A stretch of 64,000 nucleotides of DNA, taken from Kryptolebias marmoratus (lineage: Eukaryota > Chordata > Actinopteri > Cyprinodontiformes > Rivulidae). The stretch lies in the NCBI RefSeq assembly GCF_001649575.2, contig NC_051433.1:14629044-14693043 (forward strand), in the 5' to 3' direction. The translations under genes were made by a program, and so were the position numbers. Shown piece after piece: positions 12,101 through 29,769 of the stretch (its first letter is position 1; each line of letters begins with the position of its first letter). A model generated the notes under the pieces. It saw only the letters and a list, made by a program, of their open reading frames with translations, did no database searches and was not told where the DNA came from.

Positions 12101-13500
12101 TATTAACACTTTAAAGTGTACCCCAGTCTCTTCGTGTGTGTGACTCTGTCTTTGTTGACAGTCAGACTGACGGCACACTTGTTTTCTGGTCTCTCCTGCG
12201 CTCTGGTGGACACTCACTGATCTGGAGGAAAAACGTTGTAGTCGGAGATGTTGCTACCCAGCATAATGTTAGGTTGGAGAATTCAAAATAAAACAGACAT
12301 ATCTATACATAAAACAAAGATGGAAATACCATATATTTTTAGCAACAGGTAACTGTGTCTGTTGGTAAATTGAAGTGTTTTGGATTTGGAAAACTGGATT
12401 TCCCCTGCTTCCTGCAACCAAAGCAGGACTTTCTGAAGAATTTATCGGTACAGCAGACCAGGGCCCCGAGGTTTAGGGGACCCTTTTAATAAATGAATGG
12501 TTTCCAAACACCTTATTTTACTTATTTTCAATGAAGTGCATGCTCACATCACTGGAGTTACAACTGCTCAATGGTTTCCAGATTAATTTTTGATGAGTTT
12601 CTATTTAGTTTGCTTCAGATTTTGTATAGTGTTAAAGTCAGTACAGTACTATAGGTTTACTAAATGACTCTGCTCCATGTAATTCAGAGCCATGATGGTT
12701 TGTAAATATTCCTTTTGTTTTGTAGAAAACTGATGCAGTGTTGGTGTTTTCTGTAATGATTCTGTATTTTTACCTCCATCTTACAGTAAGGTTCACACAG
12801 TAAAATCGACCTATGGATTTCATAAAATCAGGTGGTAGGGCTGCGTTTCTGTTTCAGGTTCCTATTTTTATTTTTCAAAACCAAAACTTTGTAGTTGCAA
12901 CCAGCTTTGCTTGGTGTAATCTCAGGACATTAAGAAATCATTCATTATTCAGCTTTAGAAAAGATTGCTGCAGTGCTGCCTGTTATTTAGTTTGCCGGCA
13001 TTCTGTATAGTTTCACTCTCGTTGCCGAGACACTCCAAAATTGCTCAGTTCCTGAACAAAATATACTTTATTTTTGAGTTTAGGCAGAGAAACAGTTCAG
13101 ATCCACGTGTGGTCTGTGGAGCAGTGACAGAGCAGACTTTCCTCATAATTCACAGCTCTATAGTTTTTCTCTGCTCCAGGCTTTAACAGCACCGATCTGT
13201 GTGACTCGAAACCTTTAAATTAATGTGCACATACTCAGTATTTGTAAGTGTTATGTCGACAGGGCCCTATAAGTGGCTCACATCCTCTTTAATCAAGCCT
13301 ATAACGTGTCCTCTATAGCATCCTGACATGGTTTGATTTAAATAATTGGTATCAAAACTCATCCATTATTATTATATGTTATATATGATGTGAATTCAAA
13401 ACTAAGAAACAGAACAGTTTAAACAGTGTCACACCTTGTTTGTCAAGGTTAGTTAGAGATTGGGGCCTTTTTTTAGAGGATTATAATCCTCTTCAAGAAG
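9170..13500. other. Intergenic DNA upstream of sec61a, no gene recognised
   Basis: The longest open frames, 9615-10049 (-) and 11315-11698 (+), have no recognisable domain, and I could not link them to flanking exons. A (GAAA)n-type run lies at about 11632-11670. Otherwise this is AT-rich intergenic sequence. Confidence 0.5.
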
Positions 13501-13792
13501 ACAAATACCACATAAACAGGTACTTTTCTCTCACTGTTCTCTTGTAGTGAGAGAAGCAGCCGCCACTGCTGTCACTGTGTCTCTCTCTGAAGCCTGGGAC
13601 CTGTAGGATGACAGATAATCAGCAGTAAGAGTGATTTGTTTGGTGCTGCTGTCTCTTTAAATCCCCGCTCTCCGTGTCTGGAACGGTGACGTGTCTCTCC
13701 TCCTTTTCCCCTCCGGTGCTTTCAGTCAGTCACAGAGACACATACTCCGAGCTGATTTTCACTTTAAAATACGAGCTGGTTGTCGGGGCATC
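13500..13792 (+). promoter_or_regulatory. sec61a1: Probable promoter and 5' UTR of sec61a
   Basis: GC content rises directly upstream of the sec61a start codon at 13793. A TGACGTG motif at 13687-13693 matches the core of the UPRE bound by XBP1/ATF6 in unfolded-protein-response genes. I did not see a complete ERSE (CCAAT-N9-CCACG). The transcription start was not determined. The regulatory role is inferred from the motif and the known UPR control of SEC61 genes. Confidence 0.5.
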
Positions 13793-18897
<5,105 letters not shown>

Positions 18898-19860
18898 AAA
18901 AGCCATAGGTTTTTTTTTTTTCCATCTTCTATCAACTTTTTATTAAGATCACTGACATTGCTTTTTTTTTTTTTAAACCAACGACAAAGAGAAGCCCCTG
19001 CACTATCATCTTTGCAGTTTAGACATTTGAGGAACCTTCAGGAAACTCAGCTGAAAGGTGGAGGAACATGTTGACTTTCACATCATTTCCTGATGCCCTC
19101 TGAAGCTCCAAAGGGATGCAGAGACCACCATTTCAGCTGGAATTCATCTTTCTTTTCTGTCTTTTTTTAAATCAGACTCCAGATAAAGCTCCACAAGATT
19201 GCCTAAAAGGCTTCTGGCTGGATTTTTTTTTTCACCCTCTCAGATTTGATGTCTAAGCGCTTCATTATGCAGGTATACTTGGATGATGGCCGTCATCTAC
19301 CTGCTGTGTGCTTAGTGTTGTCTTAGATTATACTTTTACCATTTGCTTTTTAGTTGTTGTTGTTGTTTGTTTTGTTTTTGTTTGTTGACCTGCCAATCAG
19401 GTTAAGGTTTGGACCAGAAGATGAACTGTCAGGACCTTGAGTCCAGTACTGTACATGTTGCTTATTGTGACCCTGCATTAGAGCTCAGGGTCCTTCAAAG
19501 TGAGACTGGAGCTCATATTGGGTTCCAGCTTCGAAACGAGTGAGTTTGAACAAAAACCCAGCAATCCATCTAAGAAACAAGGGGGGATTCTTGTTTTAAT
19601 GTATGGCTTTCCCAGGGATCTGCAGTATTAACTCACGTCACACTTATTCTTGTTACTCGAATCCTAAGATCTTTTGTTTTATGTTTTTAATTGTCTGCTC
19701 TATATGTAATCACTTTTGGACAAATTATTTGTTTCTGTACATAGGCCATGCATTGAATACCTTTGAATTTGTCTTAAGTGTAAGATAAAGTCTTTGATTA
19801 TGTACAAAAAATGCATTTCAGAACAAACTTGTATAAAAAAAACATTCTGAATAAAAAAAC
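18898..19860 (+). other. sec61a1: sec61a 3' UTR (inferred)
   Basis: No other gene is visible after the sec61a stop. The first strong AATAAA poly(A) signal on this strand is at 19850-19855, implying a 3' UTR of nearly 1 kb, with several T-homopolymers inside it. The end is an inference from the hexamer. Confidence 0.5.
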
Positions 19861-19869
19861 TTTTGTGAA

Positions 19870-20690
19870 AAGAATTTTAGATTTGATAAAGTGTATGCTG
19901 TTGTTTTCTAAGGCATTAATATTTATTGGTCCTGCGTCACAAATTGTTTATATTTTAATGTCTGCTGGGCGTGCTGCACATTTGCCTAAATATTAAAACT
20001 TAATAGTTTAGGATTTCACAACTCAGGATAGCTGATGTCATGAGAAATATTTGAAGGAATTTACCTGTGTGTATTTTTAAATAATTAATCGTATGTTTAC
20101 TTTTTTTGTGCTGTTGTACGTCTTCATAAAAACTCCAAACAGATATTTTTGGTAGTGTTTTAGTCAGGTATCGAGAATAAAGTTTAGCAAGGCTAGTAAA
20201 GTGAATATTGTTTATCTTTCCTACTAGATAGACATGTATTTCCATATAAATTAGGTTTATGGTGATGATTTTGAAATGTAAATCGAGAAAACACCTAAAT
20301 GAAACGGAATATTTTTTCTACTACATTAATATGTCTTGATTAGTACACATTGCTCTTTTGGCAGCATATGGTTATAATTATTATGAGAAGGTAATAATCA
20401 ATACGTAGGTTAAATTTTTGAAAACTTAAAAAGATAAGGAAATATGTTTGTTTTATTTTGACAGCTTCATTGTAAACTTTTACCTTTGCTCCAAACAGCA
20501 GACCTTTTAATTGCTACACGGAGATCATATGCAACAGGAAGAATTATCAACAAATACTACACAAATTTAATATGTTAAAGATTGTTTTGACGAACTGCAA
20601 TTCAGAGGAACAAAGACTTAACAGGACTTTCTAATTTCCTGTGAAACCTTGTAAGCTGCATTTTTTGTGTCTGACCTGAGGGGGGCAGCA
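19870..20690. other. AT-rich intergenic spacer between sec61a and chchd4
   Basis: Very AT-rich, with no gene, repeat array or clear motif. Short open frames such as 20000-20245 (-) are not supported. Confidence 0.5.
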
Positions 20691-20905
20691 GAGTTCCCCC
20701 GCTGCACCAACGACACCGGAAACTTTAGGAAAGCAGCAGAAGAAGCCGTCATGCTTCGGCACGGGTAGTTGTGAAACCGCGTCCTGAACATGGAGAGAAA
20801 CGCGCCCTCAGTGTAGTTTTATTCAGTGAAAGTGTTTATTTTCAGAAACAGTCGGTTGTTTTAGTGAATTCAAAGGATATTTTTCAGCTGTTACAGCGTG
20901 AAGGC
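20690..20905 (+). promoter_or_regulatory. chchd4: Promoter and 5' leader of chchd4, with a short uORF
   Basis: GC-richer sequence directly upstream of the chchd4 ATG. An ATG at 20790 opens a uORF of eight codons that stops at 20816, in the leader if transcription starts upstream of it. The start site is not known. Confidence 0.4.
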
Positions 20906-22062
20906 ATGAGCTCAGTCAGAGAGGAAGGTAAGCGCCCTCAGCATTAGCCGTCTAACTTTCCTGACACTAAAGTTTAGTTTGAATGAAAAATTATCGCTGG
21001 TTTTGTTATGAAGGGTCTAAACAGGCTTATTGCTGAGCTGTGAATGAAGGCATTTATAATCAGTGACTTGATGTTATGACCGAAAGGTCAGCGCCGACTG
21101 TTTAACCTTGAAAATCAACAACCAGCGTGGCTGCAACATGTTTTAACTATGATAAATTAAGGATGTTTACCATAGAGTTTTGCCATTTAAATCACCTAAA
21201 TGTTGTCTGATGTTTAAAATAATTGTCTGTATATGTATACTTTTGATTTTGTACATATAACCTATAAATAACATGAATTCTCACACATCAAACAATCATT
21301 TTTGATGCCATTATTTGCTGATGGATCCTAAAAGTGTTATGTTTCCTGAAAGCCTATTTTAAAACCACCAGTGTATTAATGAGTATATTTATACTTTTTC
21401 TCAAATGATAAACCAGCTCTATCTCAACCAGTTTAAGTAATAAATTGTAAAATCTGTTAAAACAATGTAATTGTCTTTTGACGCTTAGAAAGGAAAAATT
21501 GTTTTGACAATTGTCTTTGCATTTGTCTTTACAACAGGTAAGGACAAAATCATATTTGTCACCAAAGAAGATCATGAAATCCCCAGCAGTGCAGACCTTA
21601 TAGAGGAAGACCCCGATGACCCCTATGAGGAGAAAGGTGAGGAGCAGCACAGCTACTGAGAGAAATCTGAGAGTGAGTTAGGCTTTTAAAATGATCTCTC
21701 TTCCCAACCCCCTTTTTCTCCTTTTAGGTCTAATTCTTCCCAATGGGGAGATAAACTGGAACTGCCCCTGCCTGGGCGGGATGGCCAGCGGTCCCTGTGG
21801 GACTGAATTTAAAGATGCTTTCTCCTGCTTCCACTACAGTAAAGAGGAAGTGAAGGGCTCTGACTGCTTGGAGCAGTTCGGGGTTATGCAGGAGTGTCTA
21901 CAAAAATACCCTGAGATCTACCCACAAGAGGATGATTCATCGTCCAGCCAGACCTCGCAGGATTCTGCACCTGCAGAGCCGCCAAGTCCAAACCGAGCAC
22001 CAGGCAACGAGCAGGACTCTGAAACCACAACACCGAACAAAGAGAGCTCAGAGGAGAGCTAA
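20906..22062 (+). CDS. chchd4: Mitochondrial intermembrane space import and assembly protein 40 (MIA40)
   Basis: This is the oxidoreductase of the mitochondrial intermembrane-space disulfide relay. It oxidises small twin-cysteine proteins during import and is itself re-oxidised by GFER/ALR. Three exons in phase: 20906-20927, 21538-21636, 21728-22062 (TAA), 151 residues. The redox-active CPC motif is C53-P54-C55 (NWNCPCLGG). The CHCH fold follows as two CX9C pairs, C64/C74 and C87/C97, the same numbering as in human CHCHD4. The acidic, serine-rich C-terminal tail (from about residue 105) is expected and variable. There is no N-terminal presequence, as in the animal protein. A candidate poly(A) signal lies at 22979-22984. 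The exon structure (about 7 residues in exon 1) fits the family. Confidence 0.96.
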
Positions 22063-23764
22063 TAATGAGCCTGATTCTGTGGTCCTCAAGGCCCATCATT
22101 CACATTTCACATTCAGTCGTCGTTTCATGGAACAATAGAAAAACATCTTTATGTTTTTTTTTTACAATATTTCTTCTTTAATTTTCCAATATTAAAAGTA
22201 ATAATGTATCTTGTGTAAGAACATAAAAGGTGTCTGAAAATATGAGTTGCTGTCAGGGGAACAGGAAACCAGGTAAAACTGACTACATATCACACAAGCT
22301 GATTTTAAAAACCTTAAGCCGCTTGATTGGATGCACAGGAAAGGAAAGCTAACAGCTTGATTTCTTTTAGTCTTGATTTTTTCTGCAAAACAATGTGATT
22401 CACAGAACAGAAATGTTTTAAGTGTCTCAGTTCCTGTGCATTCTGGGTACCTCGGGTCTAAATAGGTTAAGAACTTGATTCATAAATCAGTGTTTCGATT
22501 CAAGTTGTTTGATCCTGCCATTGTGCTCCAAAGCCGTTACTCAGATCAGTCAGTGAGTCACAATCCTCTCTGATTGCACAGTGTGTTTGCTTTCATTTGC
22601 TTTGCCTTAAGGGAACAGGTCACTGCACGCTCTGTGATGTACAGCAACAGCACTGGAGACTAAATTTACAGTATCTTTTCTGCTCTTTATGCTATCTTTT
22701 AATTATAAGGGGTACAAAATGTTCTGTGTTAAACGTGACTCAAAAGTTATTTGATCCATGTCGCTCATTCATTTGCTGAAGTCAGTGTGGAGATTTAATG
22801 TTGAAGAAACACTTGTGAAACTGTTCAGAGCGGGCTCTTCATTGCTGTTGCCACTGTGGCTTTCTGTTCTGCACTTAGTCTGCTAATTTATAACTAAACT
22901 TGAAATATTTACCTCATCTGAACCAAACTGAAGTGTTTGTGTGAAACGTCTGGAGTGAATAATGCAGGAAGTTTTGTAATAAAATAGATTACAACTTTAT
23001 TGTGACGTGTTTGGTTCATTCTCCTCGCTATGATTGAGCAAAAAGAAACTCCTTAAGGGTAGAAAGTTTTTGAAAATGCTTCAATTTAGATGTTTGAAAC
23101 TATAAGCTCATTGCTTTCATAAGAAATGGCAATCTCATTTATTTACTATTTTTGATTATGATTGTTTTGCTTTTAATGAAGGCTGCTCTTGAGTTTCTAA
23201 ATCAGCATTTGAGGCTAGTTTGTAAATTTTATCTTCAGTTATATGTATGATTTTAAACAAGTGAGCAGTAGTCTTCAGGAATCGTTCCCTGAAAGGTTCA
23301 GCAGCATCAACAATATCACTAAATGTATCCAGAAATGTGAACATGGCTTTTCTCACAAACCATTAAACTAGTGAAGAAAAGTGTTAAACTTTCAAGAACT
23401 GCAGATGACATTAATGGCCTGTATCCTGCAAGTTCCATTCCACAGAAATTATTCTGCATCAACTCATTGAGTAAGCTCCTGTCACAAAGTCAGGGTCGGA
23501 GGTCAGTGTCAGTTTCTGCCCGCTGAGGTAGGAGCTGCTTCAAACGCGTTCAGAGATCAATAATTACCAAACATCCTTGTGTGTCATTGGTGGACTCTAG
23601 AGAGGAAAGGTGGCCGAAACGCTAGTGGGACAGGACAAAGAGAGTGATTGGCACGTGCGCAGTTTTCCTGTCCACAGACGCTCGCTTGCCGTGAAGGTTA
23701 CAGCTGCCATCGGCGTCCGGCCTGAACTGCCTCCTGGTCACTGACAGACAAACTACCTGAGAGT
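22063..23764. other. chchd4 3' UTR and intergenic DNA before uroc1
   Basis: There is a likely chchd4 3' UTR up to the AATAAA at 22979-22984, then AT-rich spacer. No coding exon was found. The last 250 bases before uroc1 become GC-richer, consistent with a promoter, but I see no specific motif to name. Confidence 0.45.
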
Positions 23765-26700
23765 ATGTCAAATTTAAAGGAGATCTGCAGCGGTTTACCT
23801 CTAGATCCTTTGCCACCCACTCGGGGAAGAGATCCTAACGTGCCACATGCACCTGTTCGGACCCCAAACCTCACAGCTCAAGAAGAACAGGTAAGTAGAA
23901 ATACACTTTTAATCTCTTTTTTTTATATTTTAATCCAAATATGTTGTGCTATAGTTATTTTAGAAATGCCTTAGGCTGTTACCATAAACATGTATACTTC
24001 CTAAAAGAAGGTGTTGTTAGCATTATAATGTATATCTAGCATTTCTTTCTTCCTTTTGGCTGCAGGTCCTTCAGTATGAAGTAAACTGACCTGAGAACAG
24101 CCTGGCTGCAGTAAATGATGCCATTATATTAAAAAATAACAATTTGTTGACATTAAGAAGTAATCTCTGGTCTAAACCCTGTTAAATCTCATTTTCGAAG
24201 TCACTGTGTCATTTGGATGTCTGATTCTGATGCAAATTTTACATTATGTCCCAATCTGCTGTGCACGCCCATTTTATTTCATCACCCCTGCTGGCTCTGC
24301 CCCCAAAATTGATTATTTTCGAAATGTCAGCAAATGATTACCCAAACTCAGAGCAAAGGCTTCAGTCATTGATTAAAGAAGAAGCAAGAAGAGATCTTTT
24401 ATATAAGAAGAGCAATCTGCCTGGCATCATTTAAACACTGATTTATTTTGTCTAACCAGCTGTAACTGCCTCTCTTTTTCTTTCTTTTTGGCCCCTAGCT
24501 GGCTCTGAGAAATGCCCTGAGATATTTCCCGCCCTCCCATCATGCAACGCTTGCACCCGAGTTTGCTCAGGAACTCCGTCAGTACGGCCACATATACATG
24601 TACCGCTTCTGCCCCACGTTACGGATGAGGTGAGGAGCCCTTCTCAAAGCCTGGTTTGAAGGTTAAAGGGCTAAAAATAAATAAATTGTGATAGATTGGT
24701 CACTTTATTTTATTACAAAAACACATTAATTTCACACTTTATAATCCTCTATAGATTTGTTTAAATAATGTTGACAAATAACCTCATTTTACAGCAAATG
24801 TAACAGAAAAATCACATTTTTGGTCACATTCTATAGGCTTTTCCTCACATTTTGCTTAATTTAAAAATGTTTTTCTGCTTTGAAATCAGTGCTCTCACTT
24901 TGTGTAATATAAAACTAAATAGAAGAAAACAGATCAGATTAAAGACAGCATTTGCTCGTTGACTTTCATGCCAAAGCCATTATTGTATGCCCGTACTTTT
25001 TGGCGTTGGGCGATTAAAAGACAGATCGAACAAGTAAAACTTCTGAAGGAAAAAAGCAGCAAACTGGGTTTCCATTGCTGCAGAAGATGCACCCTGCAGT
25101 TCATTCTGATGTCTCCTTGTCTTCCTCAGAGCTTATCCTATAGATCAGTATCCCTGCCGCACACGTCAAGCAGCAGCTATGATGCTGATGGTCATGAACA
25201 ACCTGGATCCGACAGTTGCTCAGGTGAACCTTTTTGGCTCAACTTTCATTACAGAAGGACAAACTGATATTGCCAGATCTTCTGTTTATTTTGTATCGAC
25301 TGAAAAAAATAAGTCCTGACCGAATCTTTGACCTCCACCAGGGAAGTATATGTTTAAGAGATAACTCAAAAAGTAATGAACAGATTTAGATCAAGATTTC
25401 AGGAAATGTTGTCACAAAATGGTAAATGGCTTGCACTTATATAGCGCTTTATCTAGTCCAAGGACCTCAAAGCGCTTTACACTACAATCATTCACCCATT
25501 CATCCACTGATGGTGGTGAGCTACATTGTAGCCACAGCTGCCCTGGGGTGGGCTGACAGAGGTGAGGCTGCCATCACACCGGCGCCACCGAGCCCTCTGA
25601 CCACCACCAGTAGGCAAGGCGGGTGAAGTGTCTTGCCCAAGGACACAACAGCTGAGACAGCCGGAGCGGGGGCTTGAACCAGCAACCCTCCGATTACAGG
25701 ACAAACCCCTACCTCCTGAGCCACTGCCGCCCACAAAGAATAAATGATCAATCTGGCTCCTACAATTTTTTAAGATGGAGATTTGCACTTTCAGAGTTAT
25801 TACAGCATCACATGACGATGTCATTATCGATCAGTCCCATTATGACATCACAATGATAATGGGTCTTGGCGGAGGTTTGTGCTTTCTGATAGCATCCAGT
25901 TTTTTTTTTTTTTTTATTCTGCAGTTTCCCCAGGAGCTTGTCACCTACGGAGGGAATGGACAGGTGTTTAGTAACTGGGCTCAGGTACGCTCTGACACGG
26001 TTTTCTTGCATCTGTGTACACAGATGTTTGGTAAGGTTTGTGTTGTGGTTGTTCACGTGATTTCAGTTCCACCTCGTCATGCACTACCTGAGTGAGATGA
26101 CCGAGGAGCAAACTCTGGTCATGTACAGCGGACATCCCATGGGCTTGTTCCCCAGCCTGCCTTCCTCGCCTCGTGCCGTCATCACCAACGGCATGGTAAC
26201 TGCAGGACATGCGTCGCGTTTAAGAGAGTCACACAAAGATGACAGGCTTATAATGTTTGCTTATTCCCCTCGCTTCGTTTAGGTTGTTCCAAATTACTCC
26301 TCCAGAGATCAGTATGAGAAGATGTTCGCACTTGGTGTATCCATGTAAGTTTTTTTCCTTTAAGGTGCTTTGAAGGTGCTCAGAAATGGACTTGTAGCTT
26401 CAGTCCTGGCGTTGTGTTTTCCCAGGTACGGTCAAATGACAGCAGGGAGCTACTGCTACATTGGACCTCAGGGGATTGTTCATGGCACTTTGGTTTGCAA
26501 AAATAATGCATCACGTTCTCAAAATCCTAAAATACAAAACTATGACAAGGTGTAACACGAGTTTAATATTTTAACCGGTGCATTTCCTTGTGTCTTTTTC
26601 GTGCAGCTGACCGTGCTGAACGCGGGCCGGAGGTACCTGGGCACCGATGACCTGAGGGGGCGAGTCTTCGTGACCTCTGGCCTGGGCGGCATGAGCGGGG

Positions 26701-29590
26701 CTCAGGCCAAAGCTGCGGTCATTGCTGGCTGCGTTGGTGTGATCGCTGAGGTGAGCAGCCTTCCGGCCACGGCCCACTAAAAGTCACCGCAGAGGGAGGA
26801 GAAATGCTGTGATTTGTGTGCAGGTGGACGAGGCTCCGCTGAGGAAGAGATACGAGCAGGGCTGGGTCATGGAGGTCACCAGCAGCTTGGAGCAATGCAT
26901 CAAACGCATCAGGTAACAGAGGGGAAATGATCTGTAGGAATACTTTTAATAAACTGAGATGGAGATGTTTTGTACTGTATATGACAGTGTTAAGTGTGAT
27001 ATACAATAAGTGTTTAACGTTATATTCATTTTCAACAAGTTAGATTTGTTTTTTTTAAAACATATACCCCAGAAAAAAACAAAAGTGGCATCAGGAAAAC
27101 AGGTAAACAGGGTACTTAGCTACCCAGAGTTTTAACCTGAATCCAGGATTTGAACTCCAGAGTCTGCTGTAAAATGCATTGATGCTAACCTGACGAAGGT
27201 TTTCTGCCAGGAAATTCTGAGAAACTGTCAATGTTTATAAAAGCATTCCCAGTAAGACCTGAAGCTGCCAGTGGTGCCAAAAGGTGCTTTAACCAGGCTT
27301 TAGGTGAGAAACCTGAACAATTTGATTAAGTTTCTACATTTAATAAATGCCCAATACCTCCAAAACCCATTTCTGATTCATTTTATTAAAAAGCGTACAT
27401 GCTTTGCTATGGGGGAAAAAGTATATTTCAAGATGAGTATGAATGTTTTGCACCAGAATAAATAAATCCTGAAAAAAAAAAAACAGCTCCAAAATCCAGG
27501 AATGATTATCTTGTCTTACAGGGAAACGAAGAGCACCAAGACTCCTCTCAGTTTGGGTTACCACGGCAACGTTGTAGACTTATGGTGAGCTGTAAAAAAA
27601 AATTTTCCCAGGCGAGAGCCGGGGCCTGCAGGTCATCACTGATAGAGCTGCGTATTGTTCCATTATGTGTTCATGACTCGTCTCTGATCAGGGAAAGGCT
27701 CCTGCAGGAGTTGGAGAAGACAGGCGATCTCCTCGTGGATCTGGGCTCAGATCAGACGTCACTGCACAACCCCTTCAACGGGGGCTACTACCCGGTCCCG
27801 CTCAGCTTCCGCCAGGCCAACCTACTCATGTCCGCTGATCCGGACCGCTTCCGGAGCACTGTTCAAGAGAGGTTGGATTCATCTCGAACCTGAACAGTCT
27901 GTTACAGCATTTCATCTGTCATACATGCTGGTTTGAAAACGTGTTTTGTGTGACGTCACAGCCTCAGAAGACACATAAAGGCCATCAACAAGCTGTCAGA
28001 TGCAGGTATGTTCTTCTGGGATTACGGCAATGCTTTCCTCCTGGAGGCTCAGAGAGCTGGTGAGTAACTCAGCAGAGACACACGCAGACATATCTGTGTC
28101 ATTTATCAAACAACGAAGAGGAACGTGTTTACTGTTTTATACAGGCGCAGAGGTCACCAAAGCTGATGGAGGAGCTACAGAGTTCCGCTATCCTTCTTAT
28201 GTTCAGCATATTATGGGGTGAGGCTTGTTCAATAAGCGTCAACTTCTCCTTTCGCGTTTGTCCGTCGGCAAACATGAAATGCAGATCTATTAAGGTGGTG
28301 ATTCAGAAGTAAGCAGCTGTTTGAAGTTACTTTTTCTTTTGCGGCAGAGATATTTTCTCATTGGGTTTTGGGCCATTTCGCTGGGTGTGCACATCTTGTG
28401 ATCCCAAAGATCTGGCTGTAACTGATGATATTGCTGCTAAGGTTCTGGAGGAAATCACTGCCAGCATGTCAGATCGAATCAAACAGCAGTACAGTGACAA
28501 CATCCGCTGGATCAAAGAGGCCGGAAAACACAAAATGGTCTGAGCTCTCTCAAAACAAATAACAATTTTTTTTTTTAAAGTCATATCTACAATTTAATCC
28601 ATGCACTCTTTGGTTCAGGTTGTGGGATCCCAAGCCAGAATCCTCTATTCCGATCAGAAAGGAAGAATCCGCATAGCTTTGGCCATGAACCAGGCTGTCG
28701 CAGATGGAAGAGTCTCCGTATGAGGATGAATTCTCTGCTAAGATTGCTCCGTGTTTGCTGCTTACACCAGGATGTCATCAGCTTTTCGTTTTTATGTGTT
28801 TAGGCACCAGTGGTTATTAGCAGAGACCACCATGATGTTAGTGGCACAGACAGCCCTTTCAGAGAGACCTCAAATGTGTATGATGGCTCTGCTTTCTGTG
28901 CAGGTTTGTGGGGTTTTTTTGGCTACAGTAATATTCTGAAAAATAATGAAACTCAACATACAAATTATAAAGAAATCACAGCTCCTGCTTTCTGTTGGCA
29001 ATAAATTAAACACTGACTGCTTTAGGCATATTTACAACTTCATATAAATGGAATAACCACAAGGAATTAAAAACACTTGCAGATATGGCGGTCCAGAATG
29101 TTATTGGCGACGCTTTCAGAGGTGCCACGTGGGTCGCTCTGCACAACGGCGGAGGTGTTGGCTGGTGAGGCAGACTGGTTCTCCTGTAAACAGTAATCTG
29201 AGTCCTGCATCAGTGTGTGTTGATGTCTAACTCTCACCTGCAGGGGCGAGGTCACAAACGGAGGATTTGGTCTGCTGCTGGATGGCTCTGACCAGGCCGA
29301 AAAGCGCGCCCGTCTGATGCTCAGCTGGGACGTCTCCAATGGGGTGAGAGAGAGAGCAGGAAGCGACGCCGCATCCTGAGTCGTTATAATCACAGTTTAC
29401 GGGGTCCGCAGGTGGATGCCGGTTGATTCGAATCGGTGTGGTTCTGCAGGTGGCTCGTCGCTGCTGGTCTGGAAACGCAAACGCCTACGAGACCATCCAG
29501 CGCACCATGGAGGAGAACAGGCAGCTGCGTGTCACCGTGCCCTTTCCGGTGCAGGACGAGCGCGTGTTGGACCACGTCCTACAGGGCTAA
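23765..29590 (+). CDS. uroc1: Urocanate hydratase (urocanase)
   Basis: A cytosolic NAD+-dependent enzyme of histidine breakdown, converting urocanate to imidazolonepropionate after histidine ammonia-lyase. Nineteen phase-consistent exons: 23765-23890, 24499-24629, 25130-25223, 25925-25984, 26067-26195, 26283-26344, 26426-26492, 26607-26750, 26824-26912, 27522-27584, 27692-27871, 27962-28059, 28145-28217, 28348-28537, 28619-28717, 28804-28903, 29083-29164, 29244-29343, 29450-29590 (TAA). They give 675 residues against about 676 in human. Hallmarks are YGGNGQVFSNWAQ, TAGSYCYIGPQGIVHGT, the NAD-site segment TSGLGGMSGAQAKAA, NPFNGGYYPV, the catalytic cysteine (residue 453, in FRWVC), SRDHHDVSGTDSPFRETSN and NGGGVGWGEV. 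Donors after exons 7, 11 and 14 (GTTTGC, GTTGGA, GTCTGA) are weak but required by conservation. Residue 456 is Cys where human has Gly. A double AATAAA lies at 29759-29768. Confidence 0.97.
25419..25734 (+). repeat. Dispersed SINE/LINE-tail-type repeat in uroc1 intron 3
   Basis: The segment begins ATGGTAAATGGCTTGCACTT, continues ATAGCGCTTTATCTAG and CAAAGCGCTTTACACTAC, and ends in a GC-rich part with GTGTCTTGCCCAAGGACACA and CCTGAGCCACTGCCGCCC. This order is a well-known interspersed repeat of teleost genomes, found at high copy number. Open frames on both strands here (25426-25824) are artefacts. The family name is not assigned. Confidence 0.8.
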
Positions 29591-29769
29591 CTACCACCTC
29601 AGCTGAGACGGATAATTACAGCCACACAGCAGAGGAATTACACACCTGCAGTCACTTGCAGTTTGTTTATCGAAGTGAGGCCTCATTCAGCAGTGAAAAT
29701 TATACACTACCCGTGATGAGAAATCACCTCCAAAGACACCAAATACACCAACATCAGCAATAAATAAAA

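Noticed and set aside
25492..25824. 110-codon minus-strand open frame
   Set aside because: It lies wholly in a known type of teleost dispersed repeat inside uroc1 intron 3.
27998..28010. GCAGGTATG inside uroc1 exon 12 as a splice donor
   Set aside because: Conserved urocanase sequence (MFFWDYGNAFLLEAQRAG) continues unbroken through it, so it is a cryptic site only.
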